This document shows positions 1 through 8,844 of a DNA stretch of 64,000 nt, in pieces. Origin of the DNA: UBA6623 sp965238125 (GTDB taxonomy: Bacteria; Acidobacteriota; Terriglobia; Bryobacterales; UBA6623); the NCBI GenBank assembly GCA_965238125.1, contig OZ250179.1, forward strand, positions 124,001 to 188,000. The letters are read 5' to 3'. The notes under the pieces are model-generated. The model saw only the letters and a list, made by a program, of their open reading frames with translations, made no database searches and was not told the origin of the DNA. The translations under genes were made by a program, and so were the position numbers. Position 1 is the first letter of the stretch. The number at the start of each line of letters is the position of its first letter.

Positions 1-501
1 CAAGTTGCGGGGCTGCGGTTCGACCGCAACGACTTTTGCGGCTCCCAGGCTGAGAGCTTTCGCGACAAACACGCCGACGTTAGCCCCGCAGTCAATTACG
101 ACGTCGCCCGGCTTGACGGTCTTGTCTGGGGCGAAATCGGTGAGAAAGTCGTTCTCGGCCAGTATGTAAGTAAAGTGCTGGTCTTTCATGCCTCCCTGAC
201 TCGGCACCCAAAAGTCGCGCTGCGAGAGAGAAATTAGGACAAGATCCGCATCCTTGTCGTACGTTTCGATCCGCAGTTGCTCCTCGTAATCGGCCATCCG
301 ATCCACGAACTCGCGGTAGTTGGCATGGAAACCGGTCACAGCACCCCAATCACAATTCGGCGCTTGGCCGAGAACCTTCTTGCTAACCGTCCATCCAGTC
401 ACAACCACGGACTCCATTACGTCGGGAACGACCCACATGCCGCCGGCAACGCCCACCAGCAGTCCCACCACCAATCCGCTTGCAATTCTTACGCGCTTCA
501 T
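1..501 (-). CDS. FkbM-family SAM-dependent methyltransferase, N-terminal part (runs off left edge)
   Basis: The minus-strand frame is open from an ATG at 501 to the window edge (167 codons, 3' part missing). Residues about 5-30 form a hydrophobic N-terminal segment, a signal anchor. A region follows with the FkbM-type pattern of an aromatic-rich strand and a loop ending near NDFLTDF. The methyltransferase motif I is clear at about residues 134-155, with VVIDCGANVGVF followed by an acidic VEP motif. These are the SAM-binding glycine loop and the ribose-binding acid of Rossmann methyltransferases. FkbM-like enzymes O-methylate sugars or small molecules; the substrate cannot be read from this fragment. 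The gene was found by direct translation because it is truncated by the window edge. Confidence 0.8.
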   Translation of the reverse strand, partial: MKRVRIASGLVVGLLVGVAGGMWVVPDVMESVVVTGWTVSKKVLGQAPNCDWGAVTGFHANYREFVDRMADYEEQLRIETYDKDADLVLISLSQRDFWVPSQGGMKDQHFTYILAENDFLTDFAPDKTVKPGDVVIDCGANVGVFVAKALSLGAAKVVAVEPQPRNL

Positions 502-918
502 TGGAATGCGTGATCAGAAACCAACCAGTATATCGAAAGCTCTTCAGCGAACTCCGCGCCTCGCCGATCGAGATATGTTGCTCGGTCATCTCCCGCGCAA
601 GCCGATGGATGTGCGAGCGAGCCTGCTCCGATTCGTTCGACAGGAACTCGACAACATATCGACGCCGAACTATTGGGTCTTGAGTCAATTTACAGAGAAC
701 TCGAATGCAGCCCCGCTCGAATGGCCCCCCGCGGGCGTTTGTGGCGCCGCCCGTGACAACCGCCGACGGTGGACCCCTCGACGCCTCCTTAGCTTGCTTA
801 CCTCCCTTGGGCCTCCACGCTCCAAACCCGACCGTATGCCGGGTGGCCAAGAAGGTAAGGGTGGGGGAAGCCGCCGGCACGATCCAAGGCCGACCAACGA
901 ACGCCATCCCGTTTGTCG
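502..918. other. Intergenic stretch with no recognised gene
   Basis: This is 417 bp between two minus-strand genes. A minus-strand frame across roughly 560-720 has a protein-like, Glu/Arg-rich composition (for example VVEFLSNESEQARSHI). It lacks a convincing start or end and I do not recognise it. It may be a decayed gene fragment. No promoter or hairpin stood out. Confidence 0.4.
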
Positions 919-1944
919 CTACGGCTCGCGCTCGTATTCGGCTTGCAGGCGTTCGAGGCGGTCGCGCGAGAGGTCGCCGCGGTGAACGACGAGGCGGTAG
1001 CGGAAGGTGAGCGGCTTACCGCGCTTTAGCGCAACGGGGCGGCGCCCGGGCCAGACGGGGTTTTGCATGCTCGTTTGCGAGCGCAAGATCCAGGGCCGCG
1101 GGAAGCCGGGCAACGAAGGATGGCAGAGAATGGCGATTCCGGCGGGCCCGCCGTTCTTGCCCGAGAACGACCCTGTGAGATCAACCCAGCGAGCCGATTC
1201 GAGCGCCGTGCGACGAGGCGTCAGCGGACCCCGCCCGCCCAGAAAACGCAGGTCTTCGGGTAAACGCGCACGGACCGAAAATCCACCGTACCCCTTGTCG
1301 TCCTCCGAACCGCCGAGTGACAGATCATCGACGCGGGGTGTCAGGCGAATTTCGAAATCGATCTTGCGCCAATCTCGCTCGATCCGGTGAACCCGGACGG
1401 TCGTGACCTCGTCGAGGAAGGGCTGCTCCTTTCCGGCGGCATCGGTCAACGCCGGTGATACCCATTCCGCCCGCACCCGTAACGCCGCCCTGCCACCTCC
1501 GGCGGAGACGGGTTCGGCCGCGACAACACGGGCCAGGAAATCCTGTGCTAACCAGGCGTCTCCCATCTTGCGCCCGCTGACCGTGACCTGATGCCAAGCC
1601 CAGAAAATACCCCGGTGGTGGATGTGATCGGCCGGGAAGTCTTCGGTCAAAATTTCGCCATCGAGACCATAGAGCGGATGAATGTAGTTGGCACGCTTCG
1701 CCCGCCCGTCGAGCGATTTGGGGTCGAGTTGATAGAACAGAACCGGCCGGCCGGCGTCGAGGAAAAGAAACCCTTCCGCGCGGCGTTCAAGACGCGGGCC
1801 CGATCCAGGCGAGTCAGCCGGCAGCAAGCCGACCGCGCACGGCACCAGAAGGGTCGCCACCAGCTGGCGGGCAAGTGAGGGTATGCGGCGCTTCGCCGCC
1901 GATTGCGATTTTGCGCGGCGAGTTGGGATACCCCAACGTAGCAT
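919..1944 (-). CDS. DUF6807 (PmoA-like) family secreted protein
   Basis: The protein has 341 residues from the ATG at 1944. The start was chosen because it immediately precedes a basic stretch and a hydrophobic segment (LARQLVATLLVPCAVGLLPA) that looks like a signal peptide. The reading frame stays open far upstream, but only as the antisense of pncB. The body carries family landmarks: FYQLDPKSLDG, YIHPLYGLDGEILTEDFP, the HIHHRGIFWAWHQV block, a SARWVDLTG segment and a terminal RYRLVVHRGD strand. DUF6807 proteins are found in Bacteroidota, Planctomycetota and Acidobacteriota, often near sugar-utilisation genes, and have no established enzymatic activity. Despite the PmoA label in databases, it is not the methane monooxygenase subunit. 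It is divergent from pncB and shares a 126-bp promoter region with it. Confidence 0.8.
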   Translation of the reverse strand: MLRWGIPTRRAKSQSAAKRRIPSLARQLVATLLVPCAVGLLPADSPGSGPRLERRAEGFLFLDAGRPVLFYQLDPKSLDGRAKRANYIHPLYGLDGEILTEDFPADHIHHRGIFWAWHQVTVSGRKMGDAWLAQDFLARVVAAEPVSAGGGRAALRVRAEWVSPALTDAAGKEQPFLDEVTTVRVHRIERDWRKIDFEIRLTPRVDDLSLGGSEDDKGYGGFSVRARLPEDLRFLGGRGPLTPRRTALESARWVDLTGSFSGKNGGPAGIAILCHPSLPGFPRPWILRSQTSMQNPVWPGRRPVALKRGKPLTFRYRLVVHRGDLSRDRLERLQAEYEREP

Positions 1945-2070
1945 TTGTAGGCGCGAAATTGTCGTCTTTCCCGGCGGATACGCGGACCCGCCGGCCCACA
2001 CCTCCCGTAAGTCCGACGCAGCGGGGTAGACTGAACCTGATCGCCGCAACCGTTCGAGGTTGGCTGTGAT

Positions 2071-3522
2071 ATGAGTGCTCTCTCCAGTCAATCCCTCTTT
2101 CTGCTCACCGATCTCTATCAACTGACGATGGCCTTCGGCTATTGGAAGTCGGGGCGGGCCGACCGCGAGGCGGTATTTCACTTGGTCTTCCGTCGGAACC
2201 CCTTTGGAGGCGGCTTCAGCATCGCCTGCGGGCTGACGCAGATTTTGGAGCTCCTCAAGGACTTTCGACTCAGCGCCGACGACCGGGCTTATCTGGAAAC
2301 GCTGAAGGGCAACGACGACGCGCCCTTGTTCTCGCGGGAGTTTCTCGATTACCTCGGCAACATGCGATTGCGCTGCGATATCGACGCGATACCGGAGGGT
2401 ACGGTCGTCTTCCCGCAAGAACCGCTGGTGCGGGTGAAGGGACCGCTCCTCGAGGCACAGATTCTGGAGACCGTCCTGCTCAATGTCATCAACTTTCAAA
2501 CGTTGATCGCGACCAAGGCGGCGCGGGTGACCATGGCGACGCGGGGGCGGAGGACGTTGGAATTCGGGCTGCGGCGGGCACAGGGAATCAACGGCGGTTT
2601 GACCGCGTCGCGGGCAGCTTACGTCGGCGGTTGCGACGCCACCTCGAATGTGTTGGCGGGGAAATTGTACGGCATCCCCGTCGCGGGCACGCACGCCCAT
2701 AGTTGGGTAATGTCGTTCGATAGCGAGAAGGAAGCTTTCGAAACCTACGCGGAAGCTTTGCCCAACAATACAATTTTCTTGGTCGACACCTACGACACCG
2801 CCGAGGGAATCGAGCGGGCGATCGAAGTTGCGCGCGGCATGCGGGCACGCGGCCGCGAGCCGATCGGCATTCGACTGGACTCGGGAGATCTCGGCCGGCT
2901 GAGCTTTGCAGCGCGCCGTCGACTCGACGAGGCGGGTTTCCCCGAGGTGAAGATCGTCGCCTCGGGTGACCTGGACGAGTATTCCGTGGCCGAGCTCGTC
3001 CAAGCCGTTGCGCCGATCGACGTTTTCGGCGTGGGGACGAAGCTCGCCACGGCCTACGAGGAACCGGCGCTCGACGGCGTGTATAAGTTGTCGGCCGTTT
3101 CTGATGAGCAGGGCCGCCGGCACCCGAAGCTCAAGACCTCAAACGACCCGGCGAAGACTTCGAACCCGGGGTGTTTGCAGGTTCGGCGCTTTCGTCGACA
3201 GGGACGCTTCGTCGGAGATGTCATCTACGACGAGGAGACGGAGCCGCGAGGGGTCGGCTTCGACTCTGCGGCGGCTGATCCGGAAGTATCAGCTGGGCCG
3301 CCCGACGCTTTTGAGGACCTGCTTGTGCCGGTGATGCGCGGAGGCAAGGCAGTCTATGAGCCGCCCTCGATCGAGCAAGCCCGCTGGCGCGCTTTGGAGC
3401 AGGTGGCCGCTCTGCCCGAAGACGTGAAACGATTCGAGGAACCCTCGACCTACCCGGTTCACTTGGAACCGACTCTGGCCGCTCGCAAGGAGGAAATGAT
3501 CCGGAAGATTAGAGATGGCTAG
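2071..3522 (+). CDS. pncB: Nicotinate phosphoribosyltransferase
   Basis: This 483-residue protein has the normal length for the bacterial enzyme, which joins nicotinate to PRPP (with ATP hydrolysis) to give nicotinate mononucleotide in NAD salvage. The family pattern is clear: LLTDLYQLTMA at 11-21, EAQILETVLLNVINFQTL at 128-145, RRAQG with the phosphate-binding stretch near 168-172, and GTHAHSW at 206-212. The last contains the histidines corresponding to the autophosphorylated site. IRLDSGDL near 272 and the FGVGTKL loop near 322 complete the PRPP pocket. The start ATG follows immediately after an in-frame TGA. The gene is monocistronic; the next feature downstream is an IS element in the opposite orientation. 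Confidence 0.96.
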   Translation: MSALSSQSLFLLTDLYQLTMAFGYWKSGRADREAVFHLVFRRNPFGGGFSIACGLTQILELLKDFRLSADDRAYLETLKGNDDAPLFSREFLDYLGNMRLRCDIDAIPEGTVVFPQEPLVRVKGPLLEAQILETVLLNVINFQTLIATKAARVTMATRGRRTLEFGLRRAQGINGGLTASRAAYVGGCDATSNVLAGKLYGIPVAGTHAHSWVMSFDSEKEAFETYAEALPNNTIFLVDTYDTAEGIERAIEVARGMRARGREPIGIRLDSGDLGRLSFAARRRLDEAGFPEVKIVASGDLDEYSVAELVQAVAPIDVFGVGTKLATAYEEPALDGVYKLSAVSDEQGRRHPKLKTSNDPAKTSNPGCLQVRRFRRQGRFVGDVIYDEETEPRGVGFDSAAADPEVSAGPPDAFEDLLVPVMRGGKAVYEPPSIEQARWRALEQVAALPEDVKRFEEPSTYPVHLEPTLAARKEEMIRKIRDG

Positions 3523-3568
3523 CCCCAATGCTCTTCACTTAAGGATCCTTGCGAGGAAGGGATATCAA

Positions 3569-5236
3569 CCAGGATTTCCATTTTGGCCCTGGCACGGTCA
3601 CAGGATACACCCCCGCTGCGCCGAATACCACGTCTTTTCGCGCTGAACCCTGCACATCACCTCCGCCGGTAGGCGCCAGGGCTCGTCCGTCCCCGCTCAC
3701 AGACGTTGATTGAGCGGACTGAACGGCGCTCCGGCCGACACTGCTCCCTGCGAAACCTTTTTGGAGCCAAAAACTGTTGATCCTCGCCCGGGCAACGCTA
3801 CCCACCCGGCACAGGCAGCGCCCAGATCCTATGCAGCATGTCACCGAACAGCCGCCGGTTCAGATGCCCCTCCGCCAGCAGCAACCAGTAGTAGCGAGCA
3901 TGCTTGACCAGCCGACCGCCGGTCTTCATCAACCTGTGTTGCAAACTCGTTAGCGACCAGCTTTTGATTCGCTGCGGCAGCCCTAGCCGCCGCCACAGGT
4001 TGCCCAGGTTGTAGGCCAGCACGCTGAGTTGCAGCCGTACCTCGTTGGCTCGGAAGCAGTGACACGACAAGCGGGTCCAGTGCGTGGCCTGTTTGCCTTC
4101 TTTGATCCACTGCTCCGCCGTGCCGCGCTTGTTGTAGAACCGCACGACCGAGCGGCTCGGCAAGCTCATGCTCGTCACGACAAATCCGACGCGCGGGAAT
4201 AGTTCGCCCTGGTGATGCTCGACCTTGGCGACAACTCGCCTTGCCTTCGACCAGCTCTCGGCCTGATAGCGAAAACTCTTGTAGCGCACTAGGGGCTTGG
4301 CGTTCGGCCTGCCCGGTGGCCGAAACAGGATGTCCTCGATCTCCAGCTCCAGGCTCTTGTTCGCCGGGATGCGAATCACGTAGTCCACGCCGCGCTCCTC
4401 CATCGCCTCGTAGATCTCGGGCTTGGCGAAGGCGGCGTCGGCGCGGAACGTCACCTGTTTGCCCTCCGCCTGTTGTCGTTCGATCTCCGGCAGTAGCAGC
4501 TCGTCCCAGTCCTCGGCGCTGTGCACGTTGCCGGGACGCAGCTTCGCGCCTAGGCAGTCGCCGTGCTGGTTGAACAGCAACAGCGGGTGATAGCAGAGGG
4601 ACTCAAAATGGCCGTTGTAGGCACTGCCTTCCTGTTGGCCGTGGACGGGGCTCTCCGTGGAGTCCATGTCGAGCACCACGCGGTCTGAACCGTCGGGAGC
4701 TTCGGCTTGCGCGACCAGCTCCCGGTTCACTGCCATCAGCCCCAGCAAGTTCTCTTCGCTCGCCAGCATCTCCGTCTCGAAGCCATGCAGCGTCGAGGTC
4801 AAGGCTGCTCCGCGATCCCAGTTCCTCTTCGAGCCGATCAAGCGAAAGGTCGGATCGGCGGATACTCGAACGGCGTCATTGAGGTCCTCGTAGCCAGCGA
4901 GTCGGCTGTAGACCGACTGCCGCAGCAGATCGGCCAGCGCGAACTTCTTGTTCAAGCCTTGTCGCGAGTCGCTGAGATGCTCGTCGATCAGCTTCCCGAG
5001 TCCGAGTCGTTCATCCAGTTCGCGAACGAGAATCAGACCGCCATCCGAGGTGACTCGCGATCCTTGGAAATCGACTTTGAGAAATCCATTGAACGTGAGC
5101 TGAAACGGCTTGTTTTCTTTTTCACCCATCGGGTGTTGACCTCCATGGCGTCCTTATCGGGCTCTAGCCCCTATCAATAAAGACGCTGAAGGTCGCTGGA
5201 TGGTCTGAAGCTCATACATCAAATTGAAAATGCGGG
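3569..5236 (-). mobile_element. IS1380-family insertion sequence, copy A (intact)
   Basis: The element is 1668 bp and carries one full-length transposase. The boundaries come from comparing three copies in this window. The 3' end is shared exactly up to AAAATGGAAATCCTGG, and the 5' end begins CCCGCATTTTCAATTTG, an imperfect inverted match of CCAGGATTTCCATTTTGG. The element is flanked by a 5-bp direct repeat, ATCAA, at 3564-3568 and 5237-5241, which I read as the target-site duplication. It sits between pncB and a REP/RAYT remnant and interrupts no recognisable gene. Confidence 0.9.
3798..5129 (-). CDS. IS1380-family DDE transposase, copy A
   Basis: The transposase has 443 residues and appears complete. 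The N-terminal block SRVTSDGGLILVRELDERL (about 24-42) is characteristic of IS1380 transposases. Candidate catalytic acids are the aspartates in LDMDSTES (154/156), D231 in FRADAAF and the glutamate in YNKRGTAEQW (about 339). This is the RNase H-fold DDE arrangement of the IS4/IS1380 superfamily. GGAGG lies about 10 nt before the ATG in the leader. The protein is closely similar to copies B (48.8 kb, internally deleted) and C (54.4 kb, intact). It should mobilise this element and, in trans, its relatives. Confidence 0.93.
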   Translation of the reverse strand: MGEKENKPFQLTFNGFLKVDFQGSRVTSDGGLILVRELDERLGLGKLIDEHLSDSRQGLNKKFALADLLRQSVYSRLAGYEDLNDAVRVSADPTFRLIGSKRNWDRGAALTSTLHGFETEMLASEENLLGLMAVNRELVAQAEAPDGSDRVVLDMDSTESPVHGQQEGSAYNGHFESLCYHPLLLFNQHGDCLGAKLRPGNVHSAEDWDELLLPEIERQQAEGKQVTFRADAAFAKPEIYEAMEERGVDYVIRIPANKSLELEIEDILFRPPGRPNAKPLVRYKSFRYQAESWSKARRVVAKVEHHQGELFPRVGFVVTSMSLPSRSVVRFYNKRGTAEQWIKEGKQATHWTRLSCHCFRANEVRLQLSVLAYNLGNLWRRLGLPQRIKSWSLTSLQHRLMKTGGRLVKHARYYWLLLAEGHLNRRLFGDMLHRIWALPVPGG

Positions 5237-5330
5237 ATCAATCCGGCGGCGTGTTGGCGCGCCGCTCGGGGCCGTCCCCTGGGTAGCGTTGACTCGAGGA
5301 CGGACACATGCTCCGCAGCCCCGGCAGGGG

Positions 5331-5680
5331 CCCCGGAATTTAGCCCACGGCTTCAGCCGTGGGACCGCATCCAATAAACCGAACGAGCCCCGGAGGGGCG
5401 GCAGGAAATCATCCCCAGAGATGCCGCTCGTCAACTCCGTTGCGTTCTTTTCAACAGAGACACGAACTCATCCTCGAAGGAAACTGGGCGGTGGTGTTCC
5501 TCCTGATTGGCGATGTATCGCAAGATTTGCTGATTGGAGAACGGGCCGTCGTTGTTTCGTCGAGAACACGACGTGCACCAAGATGTGGGCGAAGGCGTGG
5601 GCCATGTTCCGGCACCCCTCTGGGGCTTTCCGCTTTGTGTCCATTTTCCCACGGCTGAAGCCGTGGGCTAAATTCCGGGG
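5331..5680. mobile_element. REP-bounded remnant: two perfect inverted REP sequences around a decayed RAYT gene
   Basis: The 34 bases at 5331-5364 recur exactly, in inverted orientation, at 5647-5680. Each contains the hairpin CCCACGGC-loop-GCCGTGGG (5344-5363 and 5648-5667). The similarity continues outward into a GGGGCCCCGG-rich stretch. Between them lie the remains of an IS200-like REP-associated tyrosine transposase. This matches the known arrangement of RAYT genes flanked by inverted REPs, here reduced by deletion to about 350 bp. Confidence 0.75.
5431..5605 (-). pseudogene. Decayed REP-associated tyrosine transposase (IS200-like, Y1_Tnp) fragment
   Basis: An ATG at 5605 opens MAHAFAHILVHVVFSTKQRR, the typical N-terminus of RAYT/IS200-like transposases, including the histidine-containing strand before FSTK. 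In a second minus-strand frame the sequence jumps to LRYIANQEEHHRPVSFEDEF and LLKRTQRS, ending at 5431. This is the typical region after the catalytic tyrosine helix. About 270 bp of the middle, including the HUH motif, are missing, and the two halves are in different frames. The gene is dead. Confidence 0.7.
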
Positions 5681-5822
5681 CCCCTTCCGGGGCCGCGGGC
5701 GTGTCTCCGTCCTGGAGCCAACGCTACTCAAGGGACAGCCCAACCACGCCTCTGTTTCTACTGCTCGCATTGCGGGAGGTGCGCCCACATTTATTTCGCG
5801 CACCCACGCGGCGGCCGGGGGT

Positions 5823-7454
5823 TTACACCGACGAAGATTCCTCGTACGTCCCGAAGACTTCCTTCAATACGCCGCACATCTCACCCAGCGTGGCGTAGGC
5901 CTTGACGGCCTCGAGGATCGGCGGCATCAGATTGTCGTCGCCCCGCGCGGCTTGGCGGAGCCGATCGAGCGCTTCGGTCACCGCTGTATCGTCGCGTTCG
6001 GCACGCAGCGCGGCGAGCGACGCGGATTGCCGCTCGGCGACGGAATGGTCAATGTAGAGCGTCGGGATCGGCTGCTCTTCGTCGTCGACCTGGGTATTCA
6101 CGCCGACGATCAACTTTTCACCCCGCTCGACAGCGCGCTGATACTCGTAACTCGATCGCGCGATCTCGGCTTGGGGATAGCCCTGCTCGACGGCGGCGAC
6201 CATGCCCCCAAGGACATCGATCTTGTCGAACTCCTCGAAGCACTTCTTTTCCATGTCGAGCGTCAGTCGTTCGACGAAATAACTGCCGCCGAAAGGATCG
6301 ACAACGTCGGTAACGCCGGTTTCGTGGGCGATCACCTGCTGCGTGCGCAGCGCCAGCAGCGCGGCCTCCTCGGTCGGCAGCGCGTAGGCTTCGTCGAGCG
6401 AGTTGGTGTGCAGCGATTGCGTCCCCCCGAGCACGGCCGCCATCGCTTGCACGGCCGTACGAACAAGATTGACGCGCGGTTGCCGCGCGGTCAGCGAAAC
6501 ACCGGCCGTCTGCGTATGGAAACGCAGTTTCCAAGAGCGCGGGTTCTTCGCGCCGAAACGGTCGCGCATGACCTTGGCCCAGATCTTGCGAGCCGCTCGA
6601 AACTTGGCGATTTCCTCAAAGAAGTCGCTATGGGCGTCAAAGAAAAAACTCAGCCGCGGCGCGAATTGATCCACGTCAAGCCCTCGCTCGACGGCCCAGC
6701 GGACATACTCGATGCCGGCGCCCAACGTATACGCCAGCTCCTGCGCGGCCGTCGCGCCGGCTTCGCGAATGTGATAGCCACTGATCGAGATGGGATTGAA
6801 GCGCGGTGCGTGCCGGGCGCCGAACTCGAGCGTGTCGACGACCAACCGCATCGAGGGGCGCGGAGGATAGATGTACTCCTTCTGCGCCATGTATTCCTTG
6901 AGGATGTCGTTTTGGATGGTGCCCAAAAGCCGCGACCAATCGGCCCCCTGCTTTTCGGCCGCCGCCAAATACATCGCCCACAAGATCGCCCCCGACGAGG
7001 TGATCGTCATCGAGGTGGTCACCTCGGCGAGCGGGATGCCCTCGAAAAGCCGCTCGAGGTCGGCCAGCGAGGAGACCGCCACCCCGCACTTGCCGACCTC
7101 GCCTTCAGAAAGCGGATCGTCGCTGTCGTAACCCATCAACGTGGGCAGATCGAAGGCCACCGACAACCCGGTCTGCCCTTGCGACAGCAAGAAGCGGTAG
7201 CGGCTGTTGGTCTGTTCGGGCGTGCCGAAGCCCGAAAACTGCCGCATCGTCCACAGCCGCTCCCGGTACATCTCCCGATGAATGCCGCGGGTGTAGGGAA
7301 ACTCACCGGCCTCGGCGAGGTCTTGGGAAGGGTCGAGATCGGCGAGGTCGTCGGCGGTATAGACCTGCTTGACGTCGGCGCCGGAAAGCGTCGTATGGCG
7401 CTTGGCCGAAGAGCCCGCCGGGCTCGACCCGGATGTGGTTTTGGCGGTCGACAT
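5823..7454 (-). CDS. Methylmalonyl-CoA mutase large subunit (catalytic domain only)
   Basis: The protein has 543 residues from the ATG at 7454; upstream in-frame codons look untranslated. It carries the TIM-barrel acyl-CoA mutase domain. Landmarks are FPYTRGIHREMYRERLWTM near 55-73, QFSGFGTPEQTN, FDLPTLMGYDSDDPLSEGEVG, NPISISGYHIREAG, FFFDAHSDFFEEIAKFRAAR and GGTQSLHTNSLDEA. The family interconverts (R)-methylmalonyl-CoA and succinyl-CoA with adenosylcobalamin. The C-terminal cobalamin-binding domain is absent, as in the archaeal-type two-subunit enzyme, so a separate B12-binding subunit must be encoded elsewhere. Isobutyryl-CoA mutase and related specificities cannot be excluded from the sequence alone. 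The gene is divergent from the two-gene unit at 7789. Confidence 0.9.
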   Translation of the reverse strand: MSTAKTTSGSSPAGSSAKRHTTLSGADVKQVYTADDLADLDPSQDLAEAGEFPYTRGIHREMYRERLWTMRQFSGFGTPEQTNSRYRFLLSQGQTGLSVAFDLPTLMGYDSDDPLSEGEVGKCGVAVSSLADLERLFEGIPLAEVTTSMTITSSGAILWAMYLAAAEKQGADWSRLLGTIQNDILKEYMAQKEYIYPPRPSMRLVVDTLEFGARHAPRFNPISISGYHIREAGATAAQELAYTLGAGIEYVRWAVERGLDVDQFAPRLSFFFDAHSDFFEEIAKFRAARKIWAKVMRDRFGAKNPRSWKLRFHTQTAGVSLTARQPRVNLVRTAVQAMAAVLGGTQSLHTNSLDEAYALPTEEAALLALRTQQVIAHETGVTDVVDPFGGSYFVERLTLDMEKKCFEEFDKIDVLGGMVAAVEQGYPQAEIARSSYEYQRAVERGEKLIVGVNTQVDDEEQPIPTLYIDHSVAERQSASLAALRAERDDTAVTEALDRLRQAARGDDNLMPPILEAVKAYATLGEMCGVLKEVFGTYEESSSV

Positions 7455-7788
7455 ATGTCTACGCTTCCAACAGTCTAACGGAGAGCCAAACACGATAGGA
7501 CGGTGAACGAGGGGCGTAATCCATCCGCGAGACGAGTACGCCGAGCAGACGACATGCTTTCACCGTTACCCCTGTACGCTCCCGCGACCTGCCCGGGAAA
7601 TGCACCGGTCCCGCGCGAGAAAAGTTCTAAAGTTCTTCCGTTTCGTAAAATTTCCATGTTTTGTGGTTCGATTTGTCCCTTTATGGGCGGTTTTGACGCG
7701 AGTTATAAGCGAAGGTCGCGATCTTGTCTTCTCGAAGTGTCGAGCGATCGCGGCCGCCCCGATACGGTGGCGGGAAGGAAGAAACTTT
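7455..7788. other. Divergent intergenic region between the mutase gene and the 7789-11099 unit
   Basis: This is 334 bp without a credible gene. A locally AT-rich tract at about 7618-7700 (TTCTAAAGTTCTTCCGTTTC and following) contrasts with the GC-rich surroundings and is the most likely promoter area. No clean -35/-10 pair at 17-bp spacing could be assigned. GGAAGGAAG at about 7773-7782 is the ribosome binding site for the gene starting at 7789. Confidence 0.4.
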
Positions 7789-8844
7789 ATGGCTTCAATA
7801 GAGCAATTCGGCGGCTGGGCCAAAGCGTGGAAGTGGACGAAACAGGGAGTGTCACGTCTCCCGACCTTTATCAAGTTCACTATTTCGTGCGTGCTGTCGG
7901 TATGGGGCTACGACACTGTCCACTACCATGACTCGACCATCGAGCCGCTGGTCGAGGCGATGACGGTTCGGGTCGAGACCCGAATCGAGCAAGCCGAGTT
8001 GAGACTGGAACAACTGAACCTTGAAGCGAGCGGAAAGCTCACGCTCATCGAGGACAGCCTCCGCGAGCACAGCGACGACGCCCAACAACTCAAAACCGAC
8101 TTCCAAGACTTTGCCGGGAGAGCCATCGGTCGCCTGCAAACGCTGGCCGAGAACCACAAGCAAATGGAGCGCGAATTGGACGCCGAGCACGCCCGCGTGG
8201 AACTCCGGCTCGGGGAAGTCAAGACAGCCGCGGCTGAAACACATCGCGCCGCCCTGGCCGCCGAAAAGCAGTCCAACAAACTCTGGCGGGAAGTCGAAGG
8301 CCTGCCCGCGAACGTCCTGGCCCACGATCAACGGCTGATCGACTTTCTCGACGACCAACCATTCGACCAACTGCGCCACGAAGTCTTGGGCGCGACCGCC
8401 GAAGTGTCTCGATCCCGGGACCTCGTCGTGCTCCGCGGCGACGAGAAAAAGCAGGTCAATTTCAAAATTCTCCAGCACGACAAAGACACTGGGAAATACA
8501 GTCTGCGCGATTACGGCGTGGACTTTGCCGTCGAGCAGACCACGAGCCCTTGCGGCGTCCGGATCACCGTCAAGGCCGGCCACAACTTGCCGCAAACCTT
8601 GAACAAGTTCTGTGAAAACAAAAGTCGCAGGCTCGACCATGTTCCGTTGACCGCTACCTTGATGTACGTCAAGAACAACTTCATGCACAAAGACCTGATT
8701 GTCTTGGCGGTGGTTGCCGACAGCCGGGCGGAGCCTCCCGTGCAGAATTCCGGTCCCGCGCGGCGCGCCGGCGGGCCGGAGCCGGATACCGCCCCCGGGC
8801 GGCTCCCCACGGCAATCTCCGTTGTATCGAGGGAAAGGCCATGA
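7789..8844 (+). CDS. Membrane-anchored coiled-coil protein of unknown function
   Basis: The protein has 351 residues. The ATG at 7789 was chosen because a strong purine-rich GGAAGGAAG lies 7-8 nt upstream. Upstream in-frame codons have untypical composition. Residues about 26-42 form one short hydrophobic segment (a possible signal anchor). Residues about 48-215 are a long, charge-rich heptad region (for example RIEQAELRLEQLNLEA), predicted coiled coil. The C-terminal 110 residues look globular, with alternating hydrophobic strands (LRDYGVDFAVE, GVRITVKAGHNL, DLIVLAVVADS), followed by a Pro/Gly/Arg-rich tail. I do not recognise the family. Its stop overlaps the start of the next gene by four bases (ATGA), implying translational coupling and a joint function. 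Confidence 0.75.
   Translation: MASIEQFGGWAKAWKWTKQGVSRLPTFIKFTISCVLSVWGYDTVHYHDSTIEPLVEAMTVRVETRIEQAELRLEQLNLEASGKLTLIEDSLREHSDDAQQLKTDFQDFAGRAIGRLQTLAENHKQMERELDAEHARVELRLGEVKTAAAETHRAALAAEKQSNKLWREVEGLPANVLAHDQRLIDFLDDQPFDQLRHEVLGATAEVSRSRDLVVLRGDEKKQVNFKILQHDKDTGKYSLRDYGVDFAVEQTTSPCGVRITVKAGHNLPQTLNKFCENKSRRLDHVPLTATLMYVKNNFMHKDLIVLAVVADSRAEPPVQNSGPARRAGGPEPDTAPGRLPTAISVVSRERP

Noticed and set aside
383..907. A 174-codon minus-strand frame overlapping the FkbM start
   Set aside because: Its C-terminal third is the shadow of the FkbM gene. The middle has protein-like composition but no recognisable family or start signal.
919..3123. A 734-codon minus-strand frame across pncB
   Set aside because: Only the part below 1944 encodes a recognisable protein (DUF6807). 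The rest is the antisense shadow of pncB, with Arg/His-rich composition.
5289..7478. A 729-codon plus-strand frame over the mutase gene
   Set aside because: It is antisense to a clear methylmalonyl-CoA mutase and begins in REP sequence. GC-rich codon structure keeps such shadows open.
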